A stretch of DNA of 64,000 bases from Symsagittifera roscoffensis (lineage: Eukaryota; Xenacoelomorpha; Acoela; Convolutidae): assembly GCF_963678635.1 (NCBI RefSeq), contig NC_087071.1, positions 39,511,797 through 39,575,796 on the forward strand, written 5' to 3'. The position numbers and the translations under genes were made by a program. Below are positions 45,481 through 58,190 of this stretch, one piece after another. The stretch's first letter is position 1; each line of letters opens with the position of its first letter. The notes under the pieces are model-generated. The model did no database searches. It was not told where the DNA came from and saw only the letters and a list, made by a program, of their open reading frames with translations.

Positions 45481-46394
45481 GCTTAAGTTTATTAGTCCGA
45501 AAATCGAGTTTAATTATAATGGGACGTGTGAACGTTAGGACATGCAATGCAGATTAATATCATCCGGACAGAACAAAAAACTCTTCAATTTCAAAACGAG
45601 TGTTCCCAAAGTTCGGGTGTTTTAAGACAAAATTGAAAAATAATGTCTTACTTAAAGTTTTATCATAATTAAATTGCTACAATAGTTTTTTTGCAAAGCA
45701 GTTATCTCAATGTTTCTAACAAAAAATTCATAGCTATCGCTAGCCCTCAGAATGATTTTACGTTAAGTTCAAAACCATTTTCTAAAGGTTATGCGTCAGA
45801 TTCAGAGACTACCTTTCTTACAATTGTTAGGCTTCATAAGGAGTTAACTTTGATAGTTTTTTGTTAGCAAATGAACTAAAAATTGATGTGTAATTTTTGA
45901 TTGACTAAATAACCAAAAAATCACAAAATAAAATGCATAGTTTTAGTTCGGCTAAAAATTTATACAATATTTGTGATCATCATTTTTGTCTGAAACTAAC
46001 CCAGTTTTTGAAACAAAGTTTTAAGTTTCGTTTTTCCGGATATTTGAAATCAGCATCTAATTGAGAGTCTAAGGATTTTCAAGTTAAAGCAAATTTTACA
46101 AATATCGTTGTAAAAAATGACTTTGTTCTGATAATTACACCCAAAGAGAGAGGAATCACACAAAAATCTCAAAATCTCACGAACCTAAGTAGTTCTCTTT
46201 CGTTAGATTTTTTAAAATGTCTCTTTCTTTCTCTTTAATTTCTGCGCTGATTTTAGGTTTCGTTTCGTTTCGTTCCAAATATATCAATGATCATCAGATT
46301 TTATGGTCCTTGCCGTCAATGTTATTTTAAGTTAAAGACAGCACGGGGCAAAACGCAGGCAGCCTCCATTTAAATTTTCCTTTTTTCTTAAATT
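45481..46394. other. No gene seen
   Basis: AT-rich sequence with no supported gene or shared repeat. Confidence 0.4.
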
Positions 46395-46410
46395 CCTGGG
46401 TTGACAAAAA

Positions 46411-47072
46411 ATGCTTATCATACAATTCCATACTGTCGAAAAATAGCTTATGAGTCGATTCCATTCAATTCCATAGAAAAAAAATCGTATGAAAATCAGA
46501 TGACAACCGTTTTTTCACTACAATGGAATTGTATGGTAGCAATGTTTTCCCTTAAACGGAGCTGTATGATAGGTGTTTTTGCCTTAAACCAAAAAGAGGT
46601 TTTTGTTTCTTATTTTGTTTTCTGAAACAATTTGGGTTCTGTTTGCAACCGAACCTAAGCGTCAAAGACCTTGGTTGCTCAAAGCACCAAAGTTGTAACG
46701 ATCTCATGCATTGTAAAATACAAAGAAAACGATCTGAATTGTCTTCGAGCTGTCTTTCACAAATGGTTTAATAAATATAACAATTTTTTAAAATGTGGCG
46801 AAATTTTTAGCTGTAGAAAATTCGATTTGCGGTGAAAAATAATTTTTTTCGGGCAAATTTTCAAAACTACTGATTTTGTTTATCGAAAAAACGATTATTA
46901 TACCATTTTCATAGAATGGAAATCGTGTGATAAACATTTTTTTGTCAAAAACAAATAAAGAAAAAAATGGACCAACTTGATCTAACACAATCAGAAAAGG
47001 TAGCAAGCTCACTTAAACTTACAAAAAATTCTTTTTAAAGGTTTTCCTGAAAAAAAATTAAATGAAAAAAAT
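46411..47072 (+). repeat. 662-bp internal tandem unit 1
   Basis: This runs from TGCTTATCATACAATTCC to the next copy of the same start. It includes AACCGAACCTAAGCGTCAAAG and CTCATGCATTGTAAAATAC, which also occur inverted inside the element at 33751-34636. Confidence 0.85.
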
Positions 47073-47738
47073 GCTTATCAAACAATTCCATACTGTGGAA
47101 AAATAGCTTATGAGTCGATTCCATTAAATTCCATAGAATAAAAAAATCGTATGAAAATTAGATGATAACCGTTTTTTCACTACAATGGAATTGTAGGGTA
47201 GCAATTTTTCCATTAAACGGAATTGTATGATAGGTGTTTTTGCCTCAAACCAAAGAGTTATTTTTTGTTTCTAATTTTATTTTCTGAAACAATTTGGGTT
47301 CTGTTTGCAACCGAACCCAAGCGTCAAAGACCTTGGTTACTCAAAGCACCAAAGTTTTAACGGTCTCATGCATTGTAAAATACAAAGAAAACGATCTGAA
47401 TTGTCTTCGAGCTGTCTTTGACAGATGATTTAATAAATATTACAAATTTTTAAAATGTGGCGAAATTTTTTGCGGTAGAAAATTCGATTTGCGGTTGAAA
47501 AATATTTTTTTTTCGGGCAAATTTTCAAAATTACTGATTTTGTTTTTCGAAAAAACGATTATTATATCCTTTTCATAGAATGGAAATCGTATGATAAACA
47601 TTTATTGTCAAAAAGAAATGAAGAAAAAAATGGACCAACTTGATCTAACACAATCAGAAAACGTAGCAAGCTCACTTAAACTTACAAAAAATTCTTTTTA
47701 AAGGTTTTCCTGAAAAAAAAAATTAAATGAAAAAAAAA
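47073..47738 (+). repeat. 662-bp internal tandem unit 2
   Basis: This is the second copy of 46411-47072, about 95% alike by eye. A third start (AAGCTTATCAAACAATTTAC) follows at once, near 47739, but stops after about 20 bases. Confidence 0.85.
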
Positions 47739-47878
47739 AGCTTATCAAACAATTTACATAATGGAAATTCTATGATAAACAATTTTTCCATAAAACCCAT
47801 GCATGGAATTGTATGATAAGCAGTTTTTTTGAATGAAATTGTATGATAAGCATTTTTTTCTAAGGAGGTCAACCCGGG

Positions 47879-48177
47879 TTGTCTAATTTACACAAAATTA
47901 AGTCCTGAAATTGCCGTTTGGATGTCTCCTTGTTGTAAGATTAACAAAAACTTGCAAAAAGCATAGATTACGAAAAAAATGGATCAAGCATTGGCTAAAA
48001 GAAGCTTGTTTGAACACAGCAGTCTCGCTTATATTATTTATCAATTCAGGAACAATTTTTTTAGGTGGCACCAAAAACGATTGTTGCTATTCTGACCACC
48101 CCTAATGATTGGGAGGAATTATTGAACTTAGAAGGCTTTTACGCAATATGATTTAGCCAGAAAAACATCTGAAGGGT
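47879..48177. other. Spacer left of the LTR element
   Basis: No gene seen. The last four bases, GGGT (48174-48177), are the left copy of the target-site duplication of the element that follows. Confidence 0.5.
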
Positions 48178-48581
48178 TGGAACCAGATTCAAACTAATTT
48201 TTATTATTGGTTATGATTCATATATTTTATCCCTATAAAATATTGAAGACTAACCAATCAAACTCCATCAAACTAAAAACCCACTTATTTGTAAGTGCTA
48301 AAATTTAATTTCACTTGTAATTTCAGCACCAGAGAGATTTGAAATTAACTTAGAACATAGTTGCTTTCTCCAAGAGACCGACTCGTAACAAAACAGTATA
48401 CTCGAGATCTATTGAGACTAGGAGATATAAGAGTAAGATGAAGATCGGTAATAGACTAAGAAGTTGCCCGAATCTATCCGGCCGAAAATAAGAGTGACGA
48501 GTGACGAAAATAAGCGTGACGAGCAGACGGTGTACCCTATCTTAAATTACTCTATAAATTATGAACATTAGCCTTAACTCA
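48178..48581 (+). mobile_element. 5' LTR
   Basis: This begins TGGAACCAGATTC and ends TTAACTCA. A TATA-like word (CTATAAAA) lies at 48233-48240 and is kept in the 3' LTR. The stretch ATTGAGACTAGGAGATATAA and CCGGCCGAAAATAAG are shared with the 3' copy. Confidence 0.8.
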
Positions 48582-48583
48582 TC

Positions 48584-48600
48584 TGGTGCGACAAAAAGTC
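48584..48600 (+). other. Candidate primer-binding site
   Basis: TGGTGCGACAAAAAG starts two bases after the LTR end and has the TGG expected to pair with the CCA tail of a tRNA. The tRNA was not identified. Confidence 0.5.
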
Positions 48601-50060
48601 TCGAGCAAGACCTTAAACAACTTAGATTAGAACTTACCAAAACATTAGATTAAAATTAGACAACAACTTTTCAAAAAAATCAGAGCCAATATTCCGAACA
48701 AAACTTGAGCTACCCGGTATTGGCCGAAAACCTCGGACAGGAGACGGCATACGACTACAACGAAACCTACTAATAAGTTTCATGATCGTAAGGCAAAACC
48801 AACTCAAACCTTTTTATTTAGAATTTTACTCAAACAGCTTGGAAAAAATACTTATTGAATATAAAAATGCAAAAATTACCAAGTAAAAAAAACAAATTGT
48901 TAAAATATGCAAAACACTTCTTCATCCCAGCTTCATCAACCAAAACATAACAGCAAATCATAAAACTAATAACATTACCAAAAACTGAAACTAAATTTTT
49001 TTCTCAATTAAAATTTCAATTAAATTATCAAGGCTTATCCTTGTTTTCACTTTAATTAAATTTATTTAAAGCAACAGATCATCAAGGCTTCCCTTGGATT
49101 TTAATTTAAAGTTCACTTAAATTAAATTTAAATTAAATCAATTTTTTATCCTAATCATCAAGGCTTATCCTTGGATCAAGTAGAACAATTTTGTTCTCCC
49201 CTCACAAATTACAAAATGTCAAACGACCTCAAACGTCCATTCACTATCCAACCCTTACTCACGACTCAGGACTAACAGAAATTTTTCAAAAATATTAACC
49301 ATTCTAATTAAGATAAACAGTGAAGAACTTCGGTTATTCATCCTTTACTTGAATCCCCCCTCTAAGCTGACTCAGGATAATACTTAAACTTAGTAAGTTT
49401 AAAATAGCACCTAACGAACTACTTGCGTTCAAATTATATCTGAACCTTGTGAATCGATTTACTGTTACTAGCCACGAGAAAGTAAAAATCATTATCACAA
49501 ATCGATATATACTCTTCTCTCTAACCCTACAATACATGACCCAAGTTAAGCTAACCACACAAAATTGTAAGAACTAACAGTTTAAGACGTTAGAAATCAC
49601 TAATCCCAATCTTGCATCCGTCATCCTAAACCTTAAGTCAAGAGACAATTTAGGAATTAAACAAACAATTATACTACCTAACTGTATAATTAACGACGAA
49701 AGATACGATCTTGTAATCACACCACACAGACAAACAATAGGATACATAAGAACAAAACGACAAACACTTAGAAAGAAAATTATAAGCAAACAAAAACAAA
49801 TCATTCGAAAACGATTTTCAAAGCCAAGAAGCGCAGTCTCCGAATCAGAAACCACTAAAATACTAGAACTTCACAAGTTAAAAAACTCGATAACTAAAAA
49901 CCCCTAGTTGACAATTAATTATAATTCTCTGACTCAGAAAGTACATCACAGTCATCGATAAAAGGAAAACGAAGATTAAAAAAGTCACACAAAAACAAAC
50001 CAGTACGTCTATACACTTGAAATCAACCAGTAAAACACATTGAAAATTACACACTAACAG
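48601..50060 (+). other. Leader region of the Gypsy-class fossil
   Basis: This is about 1.4 kb of AT-rich sequence before gag without a supported coding frame. It carries three copies of a small palindromic word (see 49028-49177). Confidence 0.45.
49028..49177 (+). repeat. Three copies of an ATCAAGGCTTATCCTTG hairpin
   Basis: ATCAAGGCTTATCCTTG, ATCAAGGCTTCCCTTGG and ATCAAGGCTTATCCTTGG recur at about 63-67 base spacing. Each can form a short CAAGG/CCTTG hairpin, and the spacers are rich in AATTAAATT. The position in the leader of a retroelement is notable, but a role is not shown. Confidence 0.7.
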
Positions 50061-52650
50061 TCATGAAACACAAAAATGATTCAAAGTGAAGAAAACCAAG
50101 AAGAAAACTCCGTTCTCTCAATTTTTAAAAACCCACTATCTGAAGATCGATGACAAATACAATTTTGTGAAAATTTAATCGCAAACTTATTTGAAAAAGG
50201 AGATAGTCCATGTAAAAGAAAATTTCCAGAAGTAAAAATCAAAAGACAACTGCTTGACCACTACGTAAAAGGAATTTGTATTATTACACAACAGTACGGA
50301 ATTTAAACAGATGATGTAGATATAGAAATTATAAAAGTATTCACAGAATACATAAAAAACATACAACATCAAAACTCACAAAGAGCAAAATCAAAATTCA
50401 CTAATGACGTATTTTCGGTTATTAAAAGCTATTTATCTACATTAGAAAGAACAGAATCCCAAGCAGATTCACCAGTTCAAGCATCTCGACATACAACTGT
50501 AAGATATGAAAATGCAAAATTCTGCGAATTTTTAAACGCAATCCGTGAAATTCTAACAAGTAATGATATCACGCAAGATGTTAAACACGGACTCTTGGCA
50601 TAGTTTATGATTGATTATTTCACACATAATATTGACCTTATTTCACTAGCAAGAAAAAAATTTTAGACCACAAAATACAAATGATGAAACTGTCTTAACA
50701 GAACAATCAGATTATGTTTGGGACCCCCAATGGTCTCATGTATTATTTTTGAATATACCAACAGATATATCAAGTCAAGCAATTAGCACCATTTCTATTC
50801 ACAATGACTATGTTAAAGTATACCCACTCACAGTTGACGCAACACCTTTAAATTATAATTCATTTCTCCCGGATAGGACATGAAACAATAGATAAACTTC
50901 AACCTTTATACAACAAGAAAATCTAAACGGAACTATAAATCTTAGACAGCAAGATATACAAACCCCATCACATTTTGTAAATGAAGAAATAGTTGAGACA
51001 ATAACAACCACAACACATCAGAACAAAGTATCTCACCTATACAACCAAATCTTACACTTCCAAGACCAAGTAATCCAACATTACCACAGGTAACATTACA
51101 ATCTACGGTCAAACCCTCTTTAATTCCAAAATGTACGCAAATGGATTATCAAACATTTGGACCAATGGTGAAACCAACACAAAAACAAAGAACATCCTAT
51201 AGAAATAATTTTGCAGAACATAATTACAACTACGTAGATGGACCACAAACAACTAAATCCTCTAGTACAAACACTCAAAACCATTTATTCTCACAAAGTC
51301 AAAATTTACACCATCCATCAACAAACTCAGTTAATTTTAATGAGTACCCACAAAATTCACACGATCGAACTATACTACGGAATTTTAAAATCAAAATCAT
51401 CAACGATTTTATCAAAATCAGACACCTCGTTCTTACAACATAGATCAACCAGATATTTTTGAACCATATGCACAAGAAGAACAAATAAGACAATCTAGAA
51501 CAATTCAAACATCCCAGAATAATAATTTTCAATCACAAAACCCAGTTAATACACAATCTTATCAACCAGCTCAAATGCATAATGAAATTACACTACGATA
51601 TTATTTACAACAACATGAATTAACTAAAAATCAACGTACGAAATTTTCACAAATGCCAAATGCCGCAGAATCCATACCTAATGGGTGGATCATCAATATC
51701 ATCAAATAAACCGCTAATGGTATTCACAGGCACAGACCCTGAATAATCTGTAGAAGAATATCTGAATGCAGTTACAGCAAATTTAATTTCAAATATAGGA
51801 CCTGAACCAGTAAAAACGCCACTTCATCAAAACTGGATACATTGAAGCACAGCCTTAATCCAAACCACACTTGATTGCGCAGCCCAAAATTTGTTTTCGA
51901 TACTACCTATTGATATAAAATCAGATTGGAAATGATTCACACTAGAATTTTATGCAATGAAATTCGTAGACTACCAAACGAAACGATTAAACAAATAGCA
52001 GTAAGAATTGAAACACTCGTTCGAAACGCATATTCTTTCACCACTCATGATTGTAAAAATACAAAGATGACATAAATTTTAATGATGACTCTAACACCAC
52101 AATTACAAAAAATAGCAATCAAAAAGAGTGCATCACATACTTCCTCAATTCAAGAACTAGATTTAGACATTAGAAAACTAGTTGACAAATAGAACAAACA
52201 GAAATCTCTATGAAGCTAGAAGAAACAGAAAACCTCAAGCTACAGTATGCTGTAACTGTAGCCGAAGATACGGACACAACAAGACAATCAGAACAAACCA
52301 CAAGAAAAAAAAGAGAACCAAACAAATCATTTCATCGGTACATGAAGAAAGATCAAAATTCTGGAAAATCACTTCCAAATAATTCAAACTATTCTAGAAA
52401 TCAGTCACCATATAATTCAAACTATAGCGGACCTTCACCAAAACAAAGAAATTCACGAGATTTCTCACAAAACAGATATAGTCAATCACATAGTCGAAAT
52501 AAACAATATCGAAACAACTATTCACGATCGAATTCAAACAGACCAGAATTTTCGTTTGGAACCAGTTCTCATTCACACTTTAGAAATAGACACTTTTCTA
52601 ATGATAGATCAAGAAATTCTTCGTACTATAGATATGGGAAATAGTCCAAC
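50061..52650 (+). mobile_element. Gag region of the Gypsy-class fossil
   Basis: The translation around 50.1-52.0 kb is polar and Asn/Gln/Thr-rich, with a capsid-like stretch near 51.7-52.2 kb. A zinc-knuckle-like remnant (CNCSRRYGHNKT) follows near 52.2 kb, then a Ser/Asn/Arg-rich tail (NYSRNQSPYNSNYSG) near 52.4-52.6 kb. Gag assignment rests on the position after the LTR and before protease and RT. It is broken in several places. Confidence 0.55.
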
Positions 52651-53060
52651 AATAGGAATAGAAGCTACTCAAATAATCGAAATCAAAGATATCAAAACAA
52701 TAGATCACGAGATTATTCTGGCAACAGATCTTATTATCAAAGAACCAAATACAACAATTATTAAAATAGATCAGGCGACAACTCACAAAATAGAAATTCG
52801 AACTATAATAATAGACAAAGAAATTACTCTAAATCACAACATAGGAATTACACAAGTAATCCAGATTCTCAAAACAAATATAGTAGCAACACGCCAAAAC
52901 GTCAAACAAAATAAATCAAGTACAAAGAATTGAAGAAGTCAATTCAGACCCCTTGGTATCGATAACACAGAAAGTACAGAATTACAATTGCTTCACATCA
53001 ATTGCGAATCCACAGACAGTGAAAGCGATACAGAAAATGCAATCTCAATTACCATGACAA

Positions 53061-53640
53061 ATGTTGAAAACGACTAAGAACCTCCTATGTATAAACAACC
53101 ATTTTAACCCCATATCTATGAAAATCCTCGGAACTTCTTTTAAACTATTTACAAGACCTAAAAGAAAAAACAAAACTATAGAGCAGGTAAAATTAAAAGT
53201 AACGAAATTAAGCGAACCTTTAGAAAAACCTGTACTATGTTCTAGTACAAACTACGCTCACCAAAACGTACCAAAGAAACCTCCAAGGGAAAAATTTTGG
53301 ACAATTCCATTCCTCTTAGAAATTCCAAAAAGCAAAGAATTTCAACCACCAGATCTGGAAATTGGTTTTTTAAGAGATTCCGGAGAAGAATCGAACATAA
53401 TTAAATTCCCACTTGGAATAAAATCAAAATTTCACTTCCGAAACTAATGCTTTCAAAGACAGCAAGCAGATTAGCCACATCACAAGGCTCAACTTTAATG
53501 TTTAAGGAAAAAACCAACTTGTCCTTGTTCCCACTAAAACAATGGAATAAAACAAACTCTTGAATAAACCATTCAAGCAAACCTTCCATATCACAGATAT
53601 AAAACACAACATCATTGGAATTATATTTATCACTCAATAT
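53061..53640 (+). mobile_element. Protease region of the Gypsy-class fossil
   Basis: The translation shows PDLEIGFLRDSGEESNII near 53.36-53.41 kb, which fits the active-site loop region of a retroviral-type aspartic protease (family pattern D-S/T-G). It lies between gag and RT as expected. It is a fossil and not whole. Confidence 0.6.
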
Positions 53641-54260
53641 ATACCAACTATTAATATTTAAACAGCAAAATCAATATAAAAAATAAATATACAAGAAAGC
53701 ATAACACAGCTTTAACATTCTTTCAAAGAATAAACAAACAACCAAAATTTTCCTCAAATTTTTTCATCCTATTTACAATCAAGAACGGAAACACCTAAAA
53801 CCACTCTCAGATTATATTTATGAATTCCCAATCAAACAAAACCATCAATATGACAAAATTCAAAACAGACATTATCTCTATATGTCTGCCCTTGAATTCA
53901 GACCAACTCAAAAAAGTTTTCGAGTAACAATTTCATCTATTAAGTACATGAAAAACTCAAATTCATATATCATTTCCTAACATGTCTATAATACGTCACC
54001 ACACATAAATAACTCTACTTCTAGGACTTTTAGGTTATTTGGAAACAAATGCGACAACTTCTCCCACAAAAGAAGTAGCGTATAGAGTAAATATTATATT
54101 ACAACTATTAGATATATGTCAGTCAACAATTCTTGACGAATAATTATCGATAAATTATATATTTAGTAATGAAAAACGAAAAACAGACTATTTCGCAAAA
54201 ACACCTTATTTTAAACCAACATTTAAAAAATCAAAATATACGGAAGAACAACAAAAATTT

Positions 54261-55025
54261 TTGACAACGTTCAATTTTCAACACTTTCAGATAACACAAA
54301 ATGAATTTGAACAATTAGCCGATTTACTATTAAATTACCCAACAGCTTATGCAACATGTAAATTTGACGTTTTGAAAGTAAAATCACCACTACACCTGCC
54401 TTTAAAACTTGATGCAGTTTTCAAAGAACAAAGATCAAGTAAAGTACCTATTCATTTACACGACAAAATTAATAGTTCATTAGACATAATAGAACAATAT
54501 GAAATCATTTCTCCAGTAAACCAGGAAGAACAGCCAAAAGGAAACACATTCATCAATCCTGTTATCATTCTAGCCAAAAGAGAATCATTAAAAATAATTC
54601 TAGATGCTAGATATCTCATTTCATTTTTTGATGAATCTAAACGTAATTGGTCCATTGAACCAATTCAAGTAATTCTAACAAAAATAAACGGTAAATCATT
54701 CACAACAGCAGACTTGAATAATGCATATATTCAAATGCCGTTAGACGAACAATCACGACGATTAACACAATATGTTATCGGAAATCAACAATATGAATTC
54801 AATAGATTATTCTATGGTATCTCCATAGGACCAGCAGCTTTCTCAGCATTCAAGAGTAAAATTTTCAGACCACTCATACTCAAGAAAAACTTAATTAAAT
54901 ATTTAGAGGATGTTTTTGTGCAATCACAAACCAAAGAAGAAATGTTCACAGTTTTAGAAAAGTATCATCAAATATTACGAAACGAAAACATGAAAGCAGT
55001 CCCAGATAAATCACATTTTTCCTAA
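54261..55025 (+). mobile_element. Reverse transcriptase region of the Gypsy-class fossil
   Basis: The translation reads as a Ty3/Gypsy RT: VPIHLHDK, a block with NPVIILAKRES and ILDARYL, FTTADLNNAYIQMPLDEQS, FNRLFYGISIGPAAFS, and the palm region near 54.9 kb followed by QSQTKEEMFTVLEKYHQIL. RT would copy the element RNA into DNA. About 250 residues are readable without a gap, the best-kept part of the element, but the element as a whole is broken. Confidence 0.85.
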
Positions 55026-55091
55026 CACGTGTAAAATTTCTTGGACACATTATAGGAAGAAACACCATAACCCCATTGAAATCTCGCACAG

Positions 55092-55700
55092 ATGCAATCC
55101 AAAAACTTCAACCACCATCTAAAAAAAAGAAAATCCAAGGTTTTTTTGGAATGTTTAACTTCCTTATGTAAACACCTATATAAAATGCAACAATACTTTC
55201 GACCATTCTACAACATTCTAAGACAACAAAACAATTTTGAATGGACAACAGATCACCAAACGCGATTTGAAGAAATTAAAAAACTTCCCACAAAACAAAT
55301 TTCAAACACAGGTCCAGATTCCAAATTTTGGCATCGGTGCAACACTATTACAACCTCACAATGGAACAAATAAAAGGAAATTCATTTCAGCAAATTCTCG
55401 CCTATTTACACAAGCTGAACCAAGAATCTCTACTCTTATGAGAGAATGCACAGCCATAATATATACTCTTACAGAATATGAATTTTTAATACTTGGATCA
55501 AAACATCCAACAGTCTTATTTACAGATCACAAACCCATTATATTTCTATTCACACAGTAAAGGAACCCAAACCATAGAGTTTACAGATTTCAATTATTTT
55601 CATTGAAATTTCCCAACTTACACATAGTATGGACAGCAGAAAAAAGTCTTGACCTACCAGATACTCTTATTAGAAATACAACACCCAAATTACTAACAAG
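55092..55700 (+). mobile_element. RT thumb and RNase H region of the Gypsy-class fossil
   Basis: The translation includes YFRPFYNILRQQNNFEWT (the RT/RNase H connection), then ISANSRLFTQAEPRIS and VLFTDHKPIIFLFTQ, typical of the Gypsy RNase H domain. It is broken. Confidence 0.75.
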
Positions 55701-56584
55701 AAAGAAAACTGTTGAAATACCACAAAACATTAAGTTTTTTCTTGTAAAAGATGAAACTTGTTTACGATTAGAATAAAATTATGCAGTAAAAACTGACATC
55801 GATCAAGCACAAATAAACTATCTACAACAATTTCCATCATATTTAGATTGTCAAAACAACTATTGTGAAGTAGATTTACTAGAAAAATCTACATTTTAAC
55901 CAATCCTCTACTCAAATTGGATCAAAAACAGTACTCAACAAAAAACAAATCAGACAAAAAACACAAGAAAAGTTCTATTTCCTTTAGTAGTAAGAGAAAA
56001 TCTAACTGATAATATAAATTTATCAGGCCCATTGAATAACTATTCAAAATAAATGATAATCAAGGTTTAACCTCCATGACCCACTTGACACAGTACCCCT
56101 ATCAAGATAGAAATTGAAAACATTTTTCTACCAACCACAGAAAAAATCACACTAGAGTTACTACAAAAACCTTAAAATATCGATCCAGTAATTAGACAAC
56201 TGAAATCTTGGCTCAAATTTAAAACTAAACCAAATAAAGCTGACATCACAATTCTAGGAAATAAAACACTTCTTAGATATTTCAGTGAGTTTAAAAATAC
56301 CTCTATAAACGAGAATACAGATATTTTAGAATATCAAACACCTTATCTCAAAGTACCTTGTCTACGTTTAAGTATAAAAATAATAGCTTATCATACATCA
56401 CATACCCTACATACTAAACGAAACGCAAGATCCGAAAAAAAACAAGCTCCAATTTTAATCAAAATTTTATTTCACAAATGCCCCATTTTGGATCAAAGTA
56501 TTATGTAACGATTGCATAACATACTAATTAATTAAACCCTACCAAAATCAAAAACAAATTGCAGAAAAACAAGATTTTAAAGGA

Positions 56585-56810
56585 CAAAGTTTGTGTTCAA
56601 TCACAGAAAAAAATTTGACACATAAGGACCAATTTCACCGTCTTCAGAAGGAAACTCCTATATAATGGTCATTGTTGATGCATTTACACACTATACAGCA
56701 CTCAACCCAGTACCTCATTGTAATGCTTATTATGCATATACAACACTCTACGAACACTGGATAGGTAAATTCGGATTTCTTGAAAACCTAGTCACATACA
56801 TAGAACGTCC
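56585..56810 (+). mobile_element. Integrase fragment 1 of the Gypsy-class fossil
   Basis: The text SSEGNSYIMVIVDAFTHY and TTLYEHWIGKFG marks the start of the integrase catalytic core. The match to the second integrase copy (57811 onward) ends near 56810, where a non-LTR sequence begins. Confidence 0.7.
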
Positions 56811-57810
56811 GCCGCGCGTCCTCGGAGAATTATTCAAACCCAAGTTGATTCAAACTAATTCAGTGACGGTACTCATCACTTTTGGCGGTATTTTCAGAGC
56901 ATAGAGCAGCCATGCCGATTTCAAAGTCAACCGCGGGTGTTAGTGCCAGAGCAACAATTGACTTTAAAAGCATGCGCAATTTCTTATCTTCCCGATAAAC
57001 TGGTGCTAATTCGATCTCTTGAAATTCGCACCAAATGGTCTGAGGAAAATGACTGAAGCAATTTTTTTAGCTACTCCACTGAATACCATTTGAAATTTGA
57101 AAGGTGTTAACTAAAGCTTTCTCAAAATCTAATACAATCTGTGTGAGCTCAAGCCCTGTATTGTTTTTTTTTTCATTTTTGTGAAGGCTCGGATATATTG
57201 CTCTTCAATTTTTTTTTGAAGAAAAAATACTAATGGAACAATTTTATCATTAATCACTGCAAGATTTGTAAGAGTTTGATAAACTAACGCGGGACATGCT
57301 TTAAATGTCCAACCTATGTGCGGCACAGTGTTGGTTTCCAAAACTTCTAAGATCTCGTCGATGACAAATATTAACATTCGGCATTTTTCATCCGGTCTGA
57401 AATCGAAAAGGCGTAAATTATAACTCGTCAGGGTCCTGCTTAACGCGAAAGTTACATCATTGTCTTATAAGGAGTGGGGGCGTAATGAGGTTGCTCGTTG
57501 CCGTTGAACATTTCTGGCGAGTGACTTGTTTTTAGGCAAGTTAACAACTGTTTCGAGACTAATATACCCAGCATTTTCCACCTAACCAATCCTGGGAGGC
57601 TCCAATGTTGTTTTCGTTTCTGTTTGATAGCAAGTTTAACCCTTTTAATTTACAGGTTTAGAGCAGTAGAAGAAACAATTTTTGATCCTCCCAAAAAATA
57701 CTCCCCGGTCTTCAAAAAATTAGCCTTTTCGAGGGGTTATAATTGTGTTCCGCAGAGTGTGGCAAGTTTTCCCCCGATGAAACGCATGCCTTGCAGTCAT
57801 GCTAATCCAA
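56811..57810 (-). mobile_element. MULE (Mutator-like) transposase fragment
   Basis: On the minus strand the frame opening near 57450 reads DEKCRMLIFVIDEILEVLET, then WTFKACPALVYQTLTNLAVI and NDKIVPLVFFLQKKIEEQYI, the signature of MULE transposases (usually DGTFK-CP--F-QLYTIH). A frameshift near an A run (about 57165-57175 on the plus strand) leads to VLDFEKALVNTFQI, the second catalytic-Asp block. After an in-frame stop come HFPQTIW and LRMLLKSIVALALTPAVDFE. The first catalytic Asp is not visible (GWTFK in place of DGTFK). Upstream, CKACVSSGENLPHSAEHNYNP could be a FLYWCH-type zinc finger remnant. No terminal repeats were found. It is a pseudogene. Confidence 0.75.
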
Positions 57811-58190
57811 TGTTTTAAAAAACAAAGTTTATATTTCAATCACAGAATTTCATTCGACACCAAAGGACCAATATCACCATCCTCAGAAGGAAACTCATAT
57901 ATAATGGTCATTTTTGACGCATTTACACAGTACGTAGCACTTAAACCAGTACCCCACTGTAATGCTTATTATGCATATACAGCACTCTACGAACACTGGA
58001 TAGCCATATTCGGATTACCCAAAATTCTAGTAACAGACAATGGCATTGAATATATTAATAACAAAATTATCACACTATGCCACCTATATAATTTTAAACA
58101 TAAACCACGTACATCTCATGCACCTTGGACTAGTGGACTAGTCGAAGGAATGAACCGTTCATTACAAGAATATCTAAGATGTATCCTCCT
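57811..58190 (+). mobile_element. Integrase fragment 2 of the Gypsy-class family
   Basis: A second, diverged copy of the integrase core begins with SFDTKGPISPSSEGNSYIM and continues through LYEHWIAIFGLPKILVTDNG to SHAPWTSGLVEGMNRSLQEYL, so all three acidic-residue neighbourhoods of a retroviral-type integrase are visible. Its start overlaps in content with fragment 1, so the region is a duplication or two related elements abutting. Confidence 0.8.

Larger units (their letters stand above)
46395..47878. mobile_element. CCCGGGTTGACC-ended TIR element, copy 2
   Basis: The left end is CCTGGGTTGACAAAAAATGC and the right end, read inward, is CCCGGGTTGACCTCC. Both flanks are TT, as in the copy at 33751. 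The inside is a tandem duplication: a unit from 46411 restarts at about 47073, period about 662. Boxes of TTATCATACAATTCCATA occur many times in both directions, clustered at the ends and unit borders. No transposase frame is present, so it is probably a non-autonomous DNA transposon enlarged by duplication. Confidence 0.75.
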
